This document shows, piece by piece, positions 19,848 to 27,816 of a DNA stretch of 33,508 nt. The translations under genes and the position numbers were made by a program. The notes beneath the pieces were generated by a model. The model saw only the letters and a program-made list of their open reading frames with translations. It was not told where the DNA came from and searched no databases. The stretch is from Acidovorax sp. SUPP3334 (GTDB lineage Bacteria > Pseudomonadota > Gammaproteobacteria > Burkholderiales > Burkholderiaceae_C): assembly GCF_030159055.1 (NCBI RefSeq), contig NZ_BQXQ01000048.1, forward strand, positions 1 through 33,508. Reading direction: 5' to 3'. Every line of letters begins with the position of its first letter. Positions within the stretch are counted from its first letter, which is position 1.

Positions 19848-21359
19848 TCAGTGGAGGGGCCGGGTCCCATGGCCCAGCTCCAGGTCGTGAGACTGTGGCT
19901 CGTGCGCGGCCGGACCCAGCCGGCTCTGTGCCCAGGTCATCACGTTCGGGGCCTGCTGCCATGCCTGCCGGATCTTCTGCGCGGTGTAGGCCCCGCCCTG
20001 GGCGACATAAGGCACGCCGATTTCGATCAGGCCCGACATGACGCCGAACAGCATGACCGACGACGCGCGCTTTTGGGCCAGCATGTGCGCGTCGGCCCGG
20101 TCGGGCGCGAGAGAGGCAGGAGAGCCGGTGAGGTCGATGTTGGCGTTGGCCGCGAAAAGCTCCGAAACGAACAGGCCCACGGTGGCCACGACGGCGACCG
20201 GAACGGGCGAGGTCACCAGCGACTTGGCCCCTTGCAACGCGGCAGGCCCGATTGCCTTGAACGAATCGCCCCACGATGCCCGGGTTTTGTCGATGACTTC
20301 GGGCAGGTCTTCCCGCAGCAGCATGCGAGCGTCGTAAGGCACGGTCTGCGACAGCTTCATCACGTTCTTGGCCCCTGCCGCCACCATGCCCAGGCCGCCA
20401 TCGATGAAGGAGGCATCGATGCGGTCCGCCCAGAGGCGGTCCACGCTGTGGTCGCCGCGTCCCTCGACGGCGGCCTGTATGAAGGGCTCCGCGATTCTCG
20501 GCAGGTTCTTGGCAACGTTCACGCCTGCCGAAATCCCTGCGTTCTTGAGCAACTCGGCAGCCGGCTCGGCGCGCAGCGAAGGGGGAAGCTGCAGGTTGCC
20601 ACCGTAGTCGTTGTAGATTTTCGGCTTGACGATGGCCCCGCCCACCACGCTGGCGAACACATCCACCGCACCCACCCCGACCCCCAGGGCGAGCCCCAGC
20701 AGAGACGGATTTTTCAGCAATGCCAGCGGCAGCATGGCCACCAGCTTCTCGTTGGCAGCCGTCATGCCGGCAAAGTAGCCACCACCATCGGCGAGGCCCA
20801 TTCCGGCGAAACTCAAGATGGCGTCGTGCCGCCACGCCTGGCTGAGGAAGGTCTGCAGCTTCTCCGGCGTGTCGATGCCCTTTTGCAAAAGCACGGCGGT
20901 GTTGCGCGCAAGGCGCGCCGCCACATCGGGCGCCTGGGCAGCGGACAAGCCCATCAGCGATGCGATCTTGCCCTTGAGGGCGTCTTCCATGTCCGGCTCG
21001 GCAACGCTTTCCATGCTCAGTCGCCGCGATGACAAGCCATCCACCGCACGGGTGCTGTCCGCATCGAAGGACGAGGCCAGCGAGAGCGCAGAAAGACTTC
21101 CGACGGAGCCGGCCGTCAGCTGGGCAGAGACCTCCTGCAGCTTCGCGCGGGGAGAAGCCGCCGCAGATGCATCGCTCGCTCCGGATGATCGACGCGACAG
21201 CAGTTGGAGCGGGGTGACCGCACCCCCATGGCGATGCGACCGTGATCCTCGCTGCTGCGGGGCCTCGCTCGGCATCTGTTCGCCTTTTTGAGCGCTGGTC
21301 GAAACCCGGTTGATCCCCGCGTGAAAACCTCGGCCCGAAACGGTATTGCTATTGAGCAC
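19848..21359 (-). CDS. Putative type III secreted effector (unrecognised family)
   Basis: 503-aa protein I cannot place in a known family. The GTG at 21359 was chosen because GGGGAGGAG lies five bases upstream and because the longer ATG form (21428) would start inside the promoter -10 box. The N terminus (MLNSNTVSGRGFHAGINRVS) is rich in Ser, Thr and Asn, with no acidic residue in the first 26, as expected for a type III secretion signal. Residues about 30-120 are Ser/Ala/Arg-rich and probably disordered. The rest is helical with hydrophobic stretches near 207-245 (ending DVFASVVGGAIV), 381-405 (VPVAVVATVGLFVSELFA) and 433-453, suggesting membrane association in a host cell. No catalytic motif is recognised. 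A canonical PIP-box promoter precedes it. It could instead be another HrpX-regulated secreted protein. Confidence 0.75.
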   Translation of the reverse strand: MLNSNTVSGRGFHAGINRVSTSAQKGEQMPSEAPQQRGSRSHRHGGAVTPLQLLSRRSSGASDASAAASPRAKLQEVSAQLTAGSVGSLSALSLASSFDADSTRAVDGLSSRRLSMESVAEPDMEDALKGKIASLMGLSAAQAPDVAARLARNTAVLLQKGIDTPEKLQTFLSQAWRHDAILSFAGMGLADGGGYFAGMTAANEKLVAMLPLALLKNPSLLGLALGVGVGAVDVFASVVGGAIVKPKIYNDYGGNLQLPPSLRAEPAAELLKNAGISAGVNVAKNLPRIAEPFIQAAVEGRGDHSVDRLWADRIDASFIDGGLGMVAAGAKNVMKLSQTVPYDARMLLREDLPEVIDKTRASWGDSFKAIGPAALQGAKSLVTSPVPVAVVATVGLFVSELFAANANIDLTGSPASLAPDRADAHMLAQKRASSVMLFGVMSGLIEIGVPYVAQGGAYTAQKIRQAWQQAPNVMTWAQSRLGPAAHEPQSHDLELGHGTRPLH

Positions 21360-21426
21360 GTTGGCTCCTCCCCTTTTTTGTGAATGACGGACGCACCGAT
21401 TCGCTTCAGGAATGGATGAGCCAACC

Positions 21427-21487
21427 ACTCTAGGGAGTCACCCCTTGCTCCTTGACGCCCAAGCGAAGCAATGCCGTGGCGGGCGAA
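21427..21487 (-). promoter_or_regulatory. PIP box plus -10 element (HrpX-type promoter) of the putative effector
   Basis: On the minus strand TTCGC (21487-21483), exactly 15 bases, then TTCGC (21467-21463) form a perfect plant-inducible-promoter box. After exactly 30 bases TAGAGT (21432-21427) matches the YANNNT -10 box. PIP box, 30-32 bases, then -10 is the established layout of HrpX/HrpB-activated promoters. Predicted transcription starts near 21420, about 60 bases before the GTG start. Confidence 0.85.
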
Positions 21488-21509
21488 ACCCGAGGACCGA
21501 AGCGCACGC

Positions 21510-21535
21510 AAAAAAGCCCCGGAATTCCGGGGCTT
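21510..21535 (-). terminator. Rho-independent terminator of the DUF2383-type gene
   Basis: Perfect palindrome AAGCCCCGGAATTCCGGGGC followed by TT at 21514-21535; read leftward it is followed by six T. It lies about 100 bp after the stop of the upstream gene and just before the PIP box, so it isolates the effector promoter from read-through. Confidence 0.88.
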
Positions 21536-21638
21536 CGTGGGTGGCGATCACTGCGGCGGATGCGCCTGTCGCATCTCGCCGCCTGCCACCTGTGCGGCCG
21601 CTGCCCGAAGGCAGTGGCCGCGCCACCACGAGCGTGGC

Positions 21639-22598
21639 TTAGGAAGCAGCATGGAAGCGATTGCGCAGGGCACGCACTTCGTCGTGGTTGCGCTGTGCGC
21701 CTTCGGCCTGGCGTTCCACCATGGCACGCACGTTAGCGGGCAGAGAGGCCTTGAGTGCCTTGCGATAGCGGGCCACGGCAGCATCTTCGCCACGTTCGCA
21801 TTCCTCCAGCACGGCCTTGTCATCGCGGGAAGACATGGCAGCCTTCACCGACACCCAGCCACGGTGCAGGGCACCGGACATGGAACCACCGCTGGAAGGC
21901 TCACCGCCATGGTTGCGGATCTCACGCTCCAGTTCGGTCGCCGCTGCAGCGCATTCGCTGGCATGGCGCAGGAAGATGCCCTTCAACTCCGGCGACTCGG
22001 CATGCTCGGCCGAAGCCTTGAAGCCGTATTCGCCATCGCGGCACGATTCGAGCAGGTCGTCCAGCACATCGACCACATCGTCGTTATCGACCAGTGCCGA
22101 GTTGTTGTAGCTTTGGTCCTGAACACCGCCGAAATTGGTGTTGCGGCCTGCACGTTCCCAAGCCGCGCGGGCGGCTGGGCGGGCTTCTTCCCACTCCATG
22201 GCGCTGGTGGAGCGTGCGGTGCCCCAGTCACGGGCCAGATTGGGTTCGACGGCGTCGAAATCGCCTTGGTAGCGGCCGACGGAGCTCCAGCCCAGTTCGT
22301 AAGCAGGACGGTATTCGTCGTAGGCGCGGCCCTTCACATAGTAGGGTTCGCGATCATAGCTTTCGCGCCAGTAGGCGTCTTCCACCGTGGGGTTGACGGA
22401 TTCGGCAGCAGCCTTGCCAGCCAGGCCACCGACGACCGCTCCGGCCACACCGCCGACTGCTGCGCCGACCGGGCCGCCGAAGGCACCAGCGGCCGCTCCA
22501 GCCATCGCGCCGCCAGCAGCGCCGACGCCAGTACCCACGGGATGGGCGCCTGGCTCATTGGTCAGAGGATCACGGTTTGCATCGTTGAAATCGGACAT
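21639..22598 (-). CDS. Glycine-zipper protein with DUF2383-like four-helix domain
   Basis: 319-aa protein with three parts. Residues about 19-65 form a Gly/Ala zipper ([39 protein letters not shown]), likely membrane-inserting or self-associating. Residues about 70-160 hold aromatic-rich motifs (YWRESYDREPYYVKG, YDEYRPAYELGWSS, ARDWGTARSTSAMEWEEARP). Residues about 175-310 form a four-helix bundle of the PA2169/DUF2383 type (VDVLDDLLESCRDGEYGFKA, LKGIFLRHASECAAAATELE, CERGEDAAVARYRKAL), a ferritin-like fold linked to stress responses in some bacteria. GGAG lies eight bases before the ATG. There is no signal peptide. Function is unknown. Confidence 0.8.
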   Translation of the reverse strand: MSDFNDANRDPLTNEPGAHPVGTGVGAAGGAMAGAAAGAFGGPVGAAVGGVAGAVVGGLAGKAAAESVNPTVEDAYWRESYDREPYYVKGRAYDEYRPAYELGWSSVGRYQGDFDAVEPNLARDWGTARSTSAMEWEEARPAARAAWERAGRNTNFGGVQDQSYNNSALVDNDDVVDVLDDLLESCRDGEYGFKASAEHAESPELKGIFLRHASECAAAATELEREIRNHGGEPSSGGSMSGALHRGWVSVKAAMSSRDDKAVLEECERGEDAAVARYRKALKASLPANVRAMVERQAEGAQRNHDEVRALRNRFHAAS

Positions 22599-22736
22599 GA
22601 AGAAACTCCGGTTGGTTGAACAGTGGCTTCATTCTTCGGGCCATCCGTCGCGCCGGGGGTCGGCGTGTGCAGCGCACGACTGTAGGACTCACGCCTGCAG
22701 AGCTCCACCGCCGAACGCTTACCAGCTGTTACTTTA

Positions 22737-22757
22737 TTGCTATATTTTTAATAGCAA
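22737..22757. repeat. Palindromic head of the AT-rich interspersed repeat (third site)
   Basis: TTGCTAT, seven bases, ATAGCAA. It matches the segment at 31470..31450 at 20 of 21 positions and resembles the head of the 49-bp repeat after mog (GCTATATCTTTTATAGC). It lies in the intergenic region between the ntrC end and the DUF2383-type gene; a degraded tail may extend leftward on the minus strand to about 22700. Confidence 0.6.
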
Positions 22758-22793
22758 TGTACCGTTTTCGATACTGCGGTGCAGCTTTTTTCT

Positions 22794-24398
22794 TCATGCA
22801 TCCTCAGGCGCGTCCAGGCCCAGTTCCTGAATCTTGCGCGTGATGGTGTTCCGGCCGATGCCCAGGCGTTGGGCCGCTTCCATCCGCCGCCCATGCGTGG
22901 CGGCCAATGCGGCCCGGATGAGGCGAGACTCGAACCGGCGCGAGAGAGCATCCCACACATCCGTCTGCCCGCCCGACAGCAGCTTGTGCGCCTCGGCTTC
23001 CAGCGCCTGTTCCCAGCCTGGGGGTTCTGCAAAAACCGCTGTGGAAGCCCCGGCTGTAGCGCCCACAGCAGCATGAACCGGTGCCGCAAAAACGCGGTCG
23101 TCGCGTGGTGCCGGTGCTGCAGCGATCGCTCCCTGCGCGGTCGCTGCAGCCGATCCGGTCGTCGGCAATTCGCTGCGCGACTCCTGTGCGATGGCCGGCT
23201 CCGTCGCAACGGCTGCCACAGGGGCTTCGAGCACTTCCGGTGGCAGATCCTGCAGCGAGATCACCTGCGCGGGGGCCATCACCGTCAGCCAATGGCAGAT
23301 GTTCTCCAGCTGCCGCACATTGCCGGGAAAGGCGAACTGGCCCAGCCGGGCAAGTGCCACGTCAGAGATTCGCTTGGGCTCGACGCCGAGCTGGCGCGCA
23401 CTCTGCTGCAGGAAATGGCGCGTCAGCATGGGAACGTCTTCATGCCGCTCGCGCAGAGCGGGCAGGCGCAAGCGGATCACGTTGAGGCGGTGGAACAAAT
23501 CTTCGCGGAACGCGCCATCCTTCACCCGGCGCTCCAGATCCTGGTGGGTGGCGGCGATCACGCGCACATGGGCCTTGACGCCCGCATGGCCGCCCACGCG
23601 GTAGAACTGGCCATCGGACAGCACGCGCAAAAGCCGTGTCTGCAGGTCGAACGGCATGTCGCCGATTTCGTCCAGGAAGAGCGTGCCGCCTTCGGCCTGC
23701 TCGAAGCGGCCGCGCCGCTGGGTCTGTGCGCCGGTGAAGGCACCGCGCTCATGGCCGAACAGCTCGCTCTCCAGCAGGTCTTTGGGAATGGCCGCGGTAT
23801 TGATGGCCACGAACGGGCCCCCAGCCACGGGCGAATGCTTGTGCAGCGCGCGCGCCACCAGTTCCTTGCCCGACCCGGACTCGCCCGTGATGAGCACGGT
23901 GACCTGGCTCTGACTGAGCCGCCCGATCGCCCGGAAAACATCCTGCATGGCAGGGGCCTGGCCGAGCATTTCGGGGGCGGCGGTCTGCCGCTCTTCCGTG
24001 ACTTCCTCACGCTGGCTTTCCTCGACCGCGCGGCGGATCAACTCCACGGCCTTGGGCAGGTCGAACGGCTTGGGCAGGTATTCGAAAGCGCCCCGCTGGA
24101 ATGCCGAAACGGCACTGTCCAGATCGGAATACGCCGTCATGATGATGACGGGCAGGCCGGGCTGCTGTTCCCGCACTTTCTCCAGCAACTGAAGGCCTGA
24201 ACCGCCGGGCATGCGGATGTCGCTGACCAGGACCTGAGGCCCCTGGCGCTCCGGATCGCCTGGCGTGATGTCGGCCAGCGCATCCAGCACTTCGCGCGGG
24301 TGGGTGAAGCTGCGCGTCGGCAGGCTCTCGCGGGCGAGCGCCTTCTCTAGGACGAAGCGGATCGAGGGGTCGTCATCTACTAACCAGATCGGCTTCAT
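22794..24398 (-). CDS. glnG: Nitrogen regulation response regulator NtrC (GlnG)
   Basis: 534-aa sigma-54-dependent activator. The receiver domain (1-120) has phospho-acceptor Asp60 in VLVSDIRMPGGSG. The AAA+ domain (about 145-380) has Walker A GESGSGKE at 172-179, the sigma-54 contact loop GAFTGA at 219-224, and GGTLFLDEIGDMP. A long Ala/Pro-rich linker (about 395-465) leads to a Fis-type helix-turn-helix at the C terminus (AALAATHGRRMEAAQRLGIG, RNTITRKIQELG). The ATG at 24398 was chosen because the conserved MKPIWLVDDDPSIRFV begins there. It follows ntrB by about 40 bp and should act on the sigma-54 promoter upstream of glnA. The linker is longer than I recall for enteric NtrC. Confidence 0.94.
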   Translation of the reverse strand: MKPIWLVDDDPSIRFVLEKALARESLPTRSFTHPREVLDALADITPGDPERQGPQVLVSDIRMPGGSGLQLLEKVREQQPGLPVIIMTAYSDLDSAVSAFQRGAFEYLPKPFDLPKAVELIRRAVEESQREEVTEERQTAAPEMLGQAPAMQDVFRAIGRLSQSQVTVLITGESGSGKELVARALHKHSPVAGGPFVAINTAAIPKDLLESELFGHERGAFTGAQTQRRGRFEQAEGGTLFLDEIGDMPFDLQTRLLRVLSDGQFYRVGGHAGVKAHVRVIAATHQDLERRVKDGAFREDLFHRLNVIRLRLPALRERHEDVPMLTRHFLQQSARQLGVEPKRISDVALARLGQFAFPGNVRQLENICHWLTVMAPAQVISLQDLPPEVLEAPVAAVATEPAIAQESRSELPTTGSAAATAQGAIAAAPAPRDDRVFAAPVHAAVGATAGASTAVFAEPPGWEQALEAEAHKLLSGGQTDVWDALSRRFESRLIRAALAATHGRRMEAAQRLGIGRNTITRKIQELGLDAPEDA

Positions 24399-24440
24399 GT
24401 GTTGGTTATACCTTGTTCCCATGGATTGTTTATCGGGACC

Positions 24441-25523
24441 TCAGGGCAAGGGAATGAGGATTCGGAAATCGGTACGACCCGGCACGCTGTCGCATTCGAT
24501 CAACCCGTGGTGCCGCTGTACAAAGGTTTGCGCCAGCGTCAGCCCCAGCCCCGATCCCCCGTCCCGCCCCGTCACCAAGGGATAAAAAATCCGCTCCTTG
24601 ATGGCTTCGGGGACGCCCGGTCCGTTGTCGATGACATGCAATTCCAGTGCCAGCCGATAGCGCTGCCGGCCGAACGTGACCTGGCGGACCACGCGCGTAC
24701 TCAAGGTGATGAGTGCGTCGCCCTCGGCGATGCGATCGGTCAGCACCTGGGCAGCGTTCTGAACGATGTTCAACAGGGCCTGGATGAGCTGCGCGCGATC
24801 GCCGCGAAACTCCGGAATCGAGATGTCGTAGTCGCGCTGCACGCGCAGGCCTTGGGGGTACTCGACCAGGACGAGCGACCGCACGCGCTCGCACACTTCA
24901 TGGATGTTCACATCGCCCACGAGATGCGGATGCCGGTGCGGTGCGAGGAGCCGATCCACCAGGCTCTGCAGCCGGTCGGCTTCGTGGATGATGACCTGCG
25001 TGTATTCGGTGAGCTCGGGGTTGTCAAGCTCCATTTCCAGCAGCTGCGCCGCGCCACGAATGCCGCCCAGCGGGTTTTTGATCTCATGGGCTAGGTTGCG
25101 GATCAGTTCCTTGTTGGCCAGCGCCTGCTCACGCAGACGCTCTTCGCGATCCTGCCGCGCCTGGGCTTCCTGAGGCCAAAGCTCGACCAATATTTCACCG
25201 CTGTGCTCGGCGACTGCAAGGTGCACATGCACGGGCATCGCATCTTGCTGCTGGGCACGGCGCAGCGCAGCCTCGAACCGCAACGCCGCAAAATCCTGCC
25301 CCCGCGCGCCTGCCAAGGCGGTCTGCAGCAATGCGGGATCCGCAAAGTAGCTGCTGAAGTCCGACCCCTCCAGGGTGCGGCGCGACAGCCCGAGCATGTT
25401 CTCGAGCGAGGCATTGGCAAAGAGCACGGCCCCATCGGGCTGCAGCACGGCCACCAGCGTGGAAACGAGGTCCAGCGCCTGATAGCGCGCGGTGTCTGAT
25501 TTGGAAGAAGAAGCCACGCTCAA
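24441..25523 (-). CDS. glnL: Nitrogen regulation sensor histidine kinase NtrB (GlnL)
   Basis: 360-aa cytosolic kinase/phosphatase that phosphorylates NtrC under nitrogen limitation and is controlled by PII protein. A PAS domain covers about residues 15-115 (LVAVLQPDGAVLFANASLEN). The HisKA has His146 in IRNLAHEIKNPLGGIRG. The catalytic domain shows LIQALLNIVQNAAQ (N box), VIDNGPGVP (G1) and GGSGLGLTLA (G2). There are no membrane segments, as expected for NtrB. Its ATG overlaps the stop of the DUF4124 gene (ATGA, four bases), showing translational coupling to that small gene. Confidence 0.95.
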   Translation of the reverse strand: MSVASSSKSDTARYQALDLVSTLVAVLQPDGAVLFANASLENMLGLSRRTLEGSDFSSYFADPALLQTALAGARGQDFAALRFEAALRRAQQQDAMPVHVHLAVAEHSGEILVELWPQEAQARQDREERLREQALANKELIRNLAHEIKNPLGGIRGAAQLLEMELDNPELTEYTQVIIHEADRLQSLVDRLLAPHRHPHLVGDVNIHEVCERVRSLVLVEYPQGLRVQRDYDISIPEFRGDRAQLIQALLNIVQNAAQVLTDRIAEGDALITLSTRVVRQVTFGRQRYRLALELHVIDNGPGVPEAIKERIFYPLVTGRDGGSGLGLTLAQTFVQRHHGLIECDSVPGRTDFRILIPLP

Positions 25524-26035
25524 CGATTGGCAGCCGGCAGACGGGACAGTTCGCGCTTGATGCCTGCCACATCGCTGTCGGCACGGGCGAGGCTGGCTTT
25601 CAATTCTGCGGTGCGTTCGATCCAGAGCTGGGGATTGCGCAGTTCGAGCGCCGTCCGCTGGGGCTCGCCGTTGTTGTATTCCTTGGCGATTTCCGCCTGC
25701 CGTGCCTCGGCCTTGCGGAGTTCGGCTTCGAGGATGGCGCGGGCGTCCGAATCGCGTGCACGCTGATCGTTGGTGTCCACGCGGGGAGCGTTCGCAGGCG
25801 ATGCGCTGGCGCTGGGCGCAGTGCTGCCACCGCCCCCCGAGGCCGCCGGAGCGCCCCCCGCCCGTGCGCCTTGCACTACCGTCACATTGCCGCCTTCGAC
25901 CAGTTTGCAGCCACGCTCCTTGGCTTGGGACGCATTGTTGGTGTATTCATTGCCGCAGCGGTAGATGCGGTCCTGCGCCCACGCGGCAGGCGCCACGGCG
26001 GCGAAGGTCATCAGCGCGATGAGTGTTTTCTTCAT
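25520..26035 (-). CDS. Secreted DUF4124-type protein, between glnA and ntrB
   Basis: 171-aa protein with a classical signal peptide (MKKTLIALMTFAAVAPAAWA, cut before QDRIYRCG). A short domain with two Cys follows (IYRCGNEYTNNASQAKERGC), of the DUF4124 type, then a Gly/Ser/Ala-rich linker and a charged helical C terminus (ARAILEAELRKAEARQAEIA). The location is probably periplasm. The ATG at 26035 has GAGGA six to seven bases upstream; a longer form without a signal at its start is unlikely. It sits in the glnA-ntrB-ntrC cluster, with its stop overlapping the ntrB start, so it is expressed with the nitrogen regulators. Its role is unknown. Confidence 0.85.
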   Translation of the reverse strand: MKKTLIALMTFAAVAPAAWAQDRIYRCGNEYTNNASQAKERGCKLVEGGNVTVVQGARAGGAPAASGGGGSTAPSASASPANAPRVDTNDQRARDSDARAILEAELRKAEARQAEIAKEYNNGEPQRTALELRNPQLWIERTAELKASLARADSDVAGIKRELSRLPAANR

Positions 26036-26051
26036 TCGGGTTCCTCGCAAG

Positions 26052-26068
26052 GCATGCCGGCGGCATGC
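26052..26068. repeat. Interrupted palindrome in front of the DUF4124-ntrBC genes
   Basis: GCATGCC, three bases, GGCATGC: a perfect 7-bp inverted repeat just upstream of the ribosome binding site of the DUF4124 gene. It could be an operator or an mRNA hairpin affecting translation. Confidence 0.4.
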
Positions 26069-26175
26069 GGGGGATGCCAGGGGAGTATCTCCCAATCGCC
26101 GAGCCGCGCCAATCGGCGCCCCCGCTCACCGGCGGTTATTTCCCCGTGCGTTGCACCACCGCTCCACGCCATGGA

Positions 26176-26199
26176 AAAAGGCGGCCGGAGCCGCCTTTT
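26176..26199 (-). terminator. Rho-independent terminator after glnA
   Basis: Stem AAAAGGCGGC / GCCGCCTTTT with a four-base loop; read leftward it ends in five T. It lies 33 bp after the glnA stop and separates glnA from the DUF4124-ntrBC genes. Confidence 0.92.
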
Positions 26200-26231
26200 A
26201 TGCATGAAACCGTCGGCCTTCAGCCAATGGT

Positions 26232-27647
26232 TTACAGCGAGTAGTACATGTCGTATTCCACCGGGTGGGGAGCCATGCGGAAACGCGTGACTTCGCCCAT
26301 CTTGAGTTCGATGTAGGCATCCAGCATGGCGTCGGTGAATACACCCCCCTTGGTGAGGAAGCTGCGGTCCTTGTCCAGGTAATCCAGTGCCTGGTCCAGG
26401 CTGTGGCACACGGTGGGCACCAGCTTGTCTTCTTCCGGCGGCAGATGGTACAGATCCTTCGTGGCCGCTTCGCCGGGATGGATCTTGTTTTCCACGCCAT
26501 CGAGGCCTGCCATCATCAAGGCCGAGAAGCACAGATACGGATTGGCCGATGGATCGGGGAAACGTGCCTCGATGCGGCGGCCCTTGGGGTTCGCCACGTA
26601 AGGGATGCGGATCGATGCCGAACGGTTGCGTGCCGAGTAGGCCAGCTTCACGGGGGCTTCGAAACCGGGCACCAGGCGCTTGTAGCTGTTGGTGCCAGGG
26701 TTGGTGATGGCGTTCAGGGCCCGTGCGTGCTTGATGATGCCGCCGATGTAGTACAGCGCGAAGTCGCTCAGACCGGCATAGCCATCGCCAGCGAACAGGT
26801 TCTTGCCATCCTTCCAGATGGATTGATGCACGTGCATGCCTGAGCCGTTGTCGCCAGCGTAGGGCTTGGGCATGAAGGTGGCGGTCTTGCCGTAGGCATT
26901 GGCTACGTTCCAGACCACGTACTTGAGCACTTGCGTCCAGTCCGCGCGCTCGACGAGCGTGCTGAACTTGGTGCCGATTTCATTCTGGCCAGCGCCCGCC
27001 ACTTCGTGGTGAAACACTTCGACGGGGATGCCCAGCGATTCGAGAATCAGGGACATTTCGGCGCGCATGTCCTGCGTGCTGTCGACGGGAGGCACCGGGA
27101 AGTAGCCACCCTTGACCGTGGGACGGTGGCCGCGGTTGCCGCCTTCGAGCTTGGCTCCCGAGTTCCAGGGGGCTTCGTACTCTTCGATCTCGAACATGAC
27201 CTTGCCTGGCTCGTTGGACCAGCGCACGCCGTCGAAAATGAAGAATTCTGGCTCAGGGCCGAAGAAAGCCGTGTCGCCCAGGCCGGAAGCCTTCAGGTAG
27301 GCCTCAGCGCGCTTGGCGATGGAGCGGGGATCGCGGTCGTAGGCCTTGCCATCGCCCGGCTCGATCACGTCGCACTGCAGGAACAGCGTGGTTTCCTCGA
27401 AGAACGGGTCGATGTTGGCGGTGTTGGGGTCGGGCATGAGCTGCATGTCCGAGGCTTCGATGCCCTTCCAGCCTGCCACCGAAGAGCCGTCGAAGGCGTG
27501 ACCCGACGAGAACTTGTCCTCATCGAAATGGGACACAGGCACAGTCACATGCTGCTCCTTGCCGCGGGTATCGGTGAAGCGAAAGTCAACAAACTTGACT
27601 TCGTTCTCCTTCACCATCTTCATCACGTCTGCAACGGTCTTTGCCAT
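26232..27647 (-). CDS. glnA: Glutamine synthetase type I
   Basis: 471-aa dodecameric enzyme making glutamine from glutamate, ammonia and ATP; the main ammonia-assimilation step. Family motifs are [22 protein letters not shown] near residues 53-74, [46 protein letters not shown] and [18 protein letters not shown]. The adenylylation site is Tyr400 in [10 protein letters not shown], so activity is probably controlled by GlnE. Transcription is likely from the sigma-54 promoter at 27713-27698, under NtrC control, and ends at the hairpin at 26199-26176. Confidence 0.98.
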   Translation of the reverse strand: MAKTVADVMKMVKENEVKFVDFRFTDTRGKEQHVTVPVSHFDEDKFSSGHAFDGSSVAGWKGIEASDMQLMPDPNTANIDPFFEETTLFLQCDVIEPGDGKAYDRDPRSIAKRAEAYLKASGLGDTAFFGPEPEFFIFDGVRWSNEPGKVMFEIEEYEAPWNSGAKLEGGNRGHRPTVKGGYFPVPPVDSTQDMRAEMSLILESLGIPVEVFHHEVAGAGQNEIGTKFSTLVERADWTQVLKYVVWNVANAYGKTATFMPKPYAGDNGSGMHVHQSIWKDGKNLFAGDGYAGLSDFALYYIGGIIKHARALNAITNPGTNSYKRLVPGFEAPVKLAYSARNRSASIRIPYVANPKGRRIEARFPDPSANPYLCFSALMMAGLDGVENKIHPGEAATKDLYHLPPEEDKLVPTVCHSLDQALDYLDKDRSFLTKGGVFTDAMLDAYIELKMGEVTRFRMAPHPVEYDMYYSL

Positions 27648-27697
27648 CAGGATCTCCAGGATTTAAGCGCTTGTTGAAAAAAACACCACGAAGGAAA

Positions 27698-27713
27698 AGC
27701 AGGTTACATGCCA
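27698..27713 (-). promoter_or_regulatory. Sigma-54 (RpoN) promoter of glnA
   Basis: Minus strand TGGCATGTAACCTGCT has GG and GC separated by exactly ten bases, the defining -24/-12 spacing, and fits TGGCAC-N5-TTGCW with two mismatches. Predicted start is near 27687, about 40 bases before the glnA ATG. Confidence 0.75.
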
Positions 27714-27727
27714 GCTCGGTGCCGTAA

Positions 27728-27744
27728 TGCACTAAGGCGGAGCA
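27728..27744. promoter_or_regulatory. NtrC-like binding site 1 upstream of glnA
   Basis: TGCACTAAGGCGGAGCA matches the 17-base NtrC palindrome TGCACC-N5-GGTGCA in both half-sites with a few mismatches. It is centred near -49 relative to the predicted start, close to the sigma-54 promoter. Confidence 0.6.
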
Positions 27745-27777
27745 TTCATCCCCTCGAAACTATTAGCCACCAATTTT

Positions 27778-27794
27778 TGCACCATCAAGATGCA
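27778..27794. promoter_or_regulatory. NtrC-like binding site 2 upstream of glnA
   Basis: TGCACCATCAAGATGCA, a closer match to the NtrC palindrome, centred near -99 from the predicted glnA start, an ordinary enhancer distance. It lies just after the stop of the upstream CinA-type gene. Confidence 0.7.
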
Positions 27795-27816
27795 ATCCAG
27801 TCAATGAAGCGGGAAC

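Noticed and set aside
21471-22619. 382-codon plus-strand frame antisense to the DUF2383-type gene
   Set aside because: Shadow frame; the minus strand has the ribosome site, terminator and recognisable domains.
26050-26080. Possible sigma-54 site CTGGCATCCCCCGCATGC before the DUF4124 gene
   Set aside because: GC does not fall ten bases after GG, so the -24/-12 spacing fails.
25520-26095. Longer start (26095) for the DUF4124 gene
   Set aside because: It would put 20 non-conserved residues before a clear signal peptide; the ATG at 26035 has its own ribosome site.
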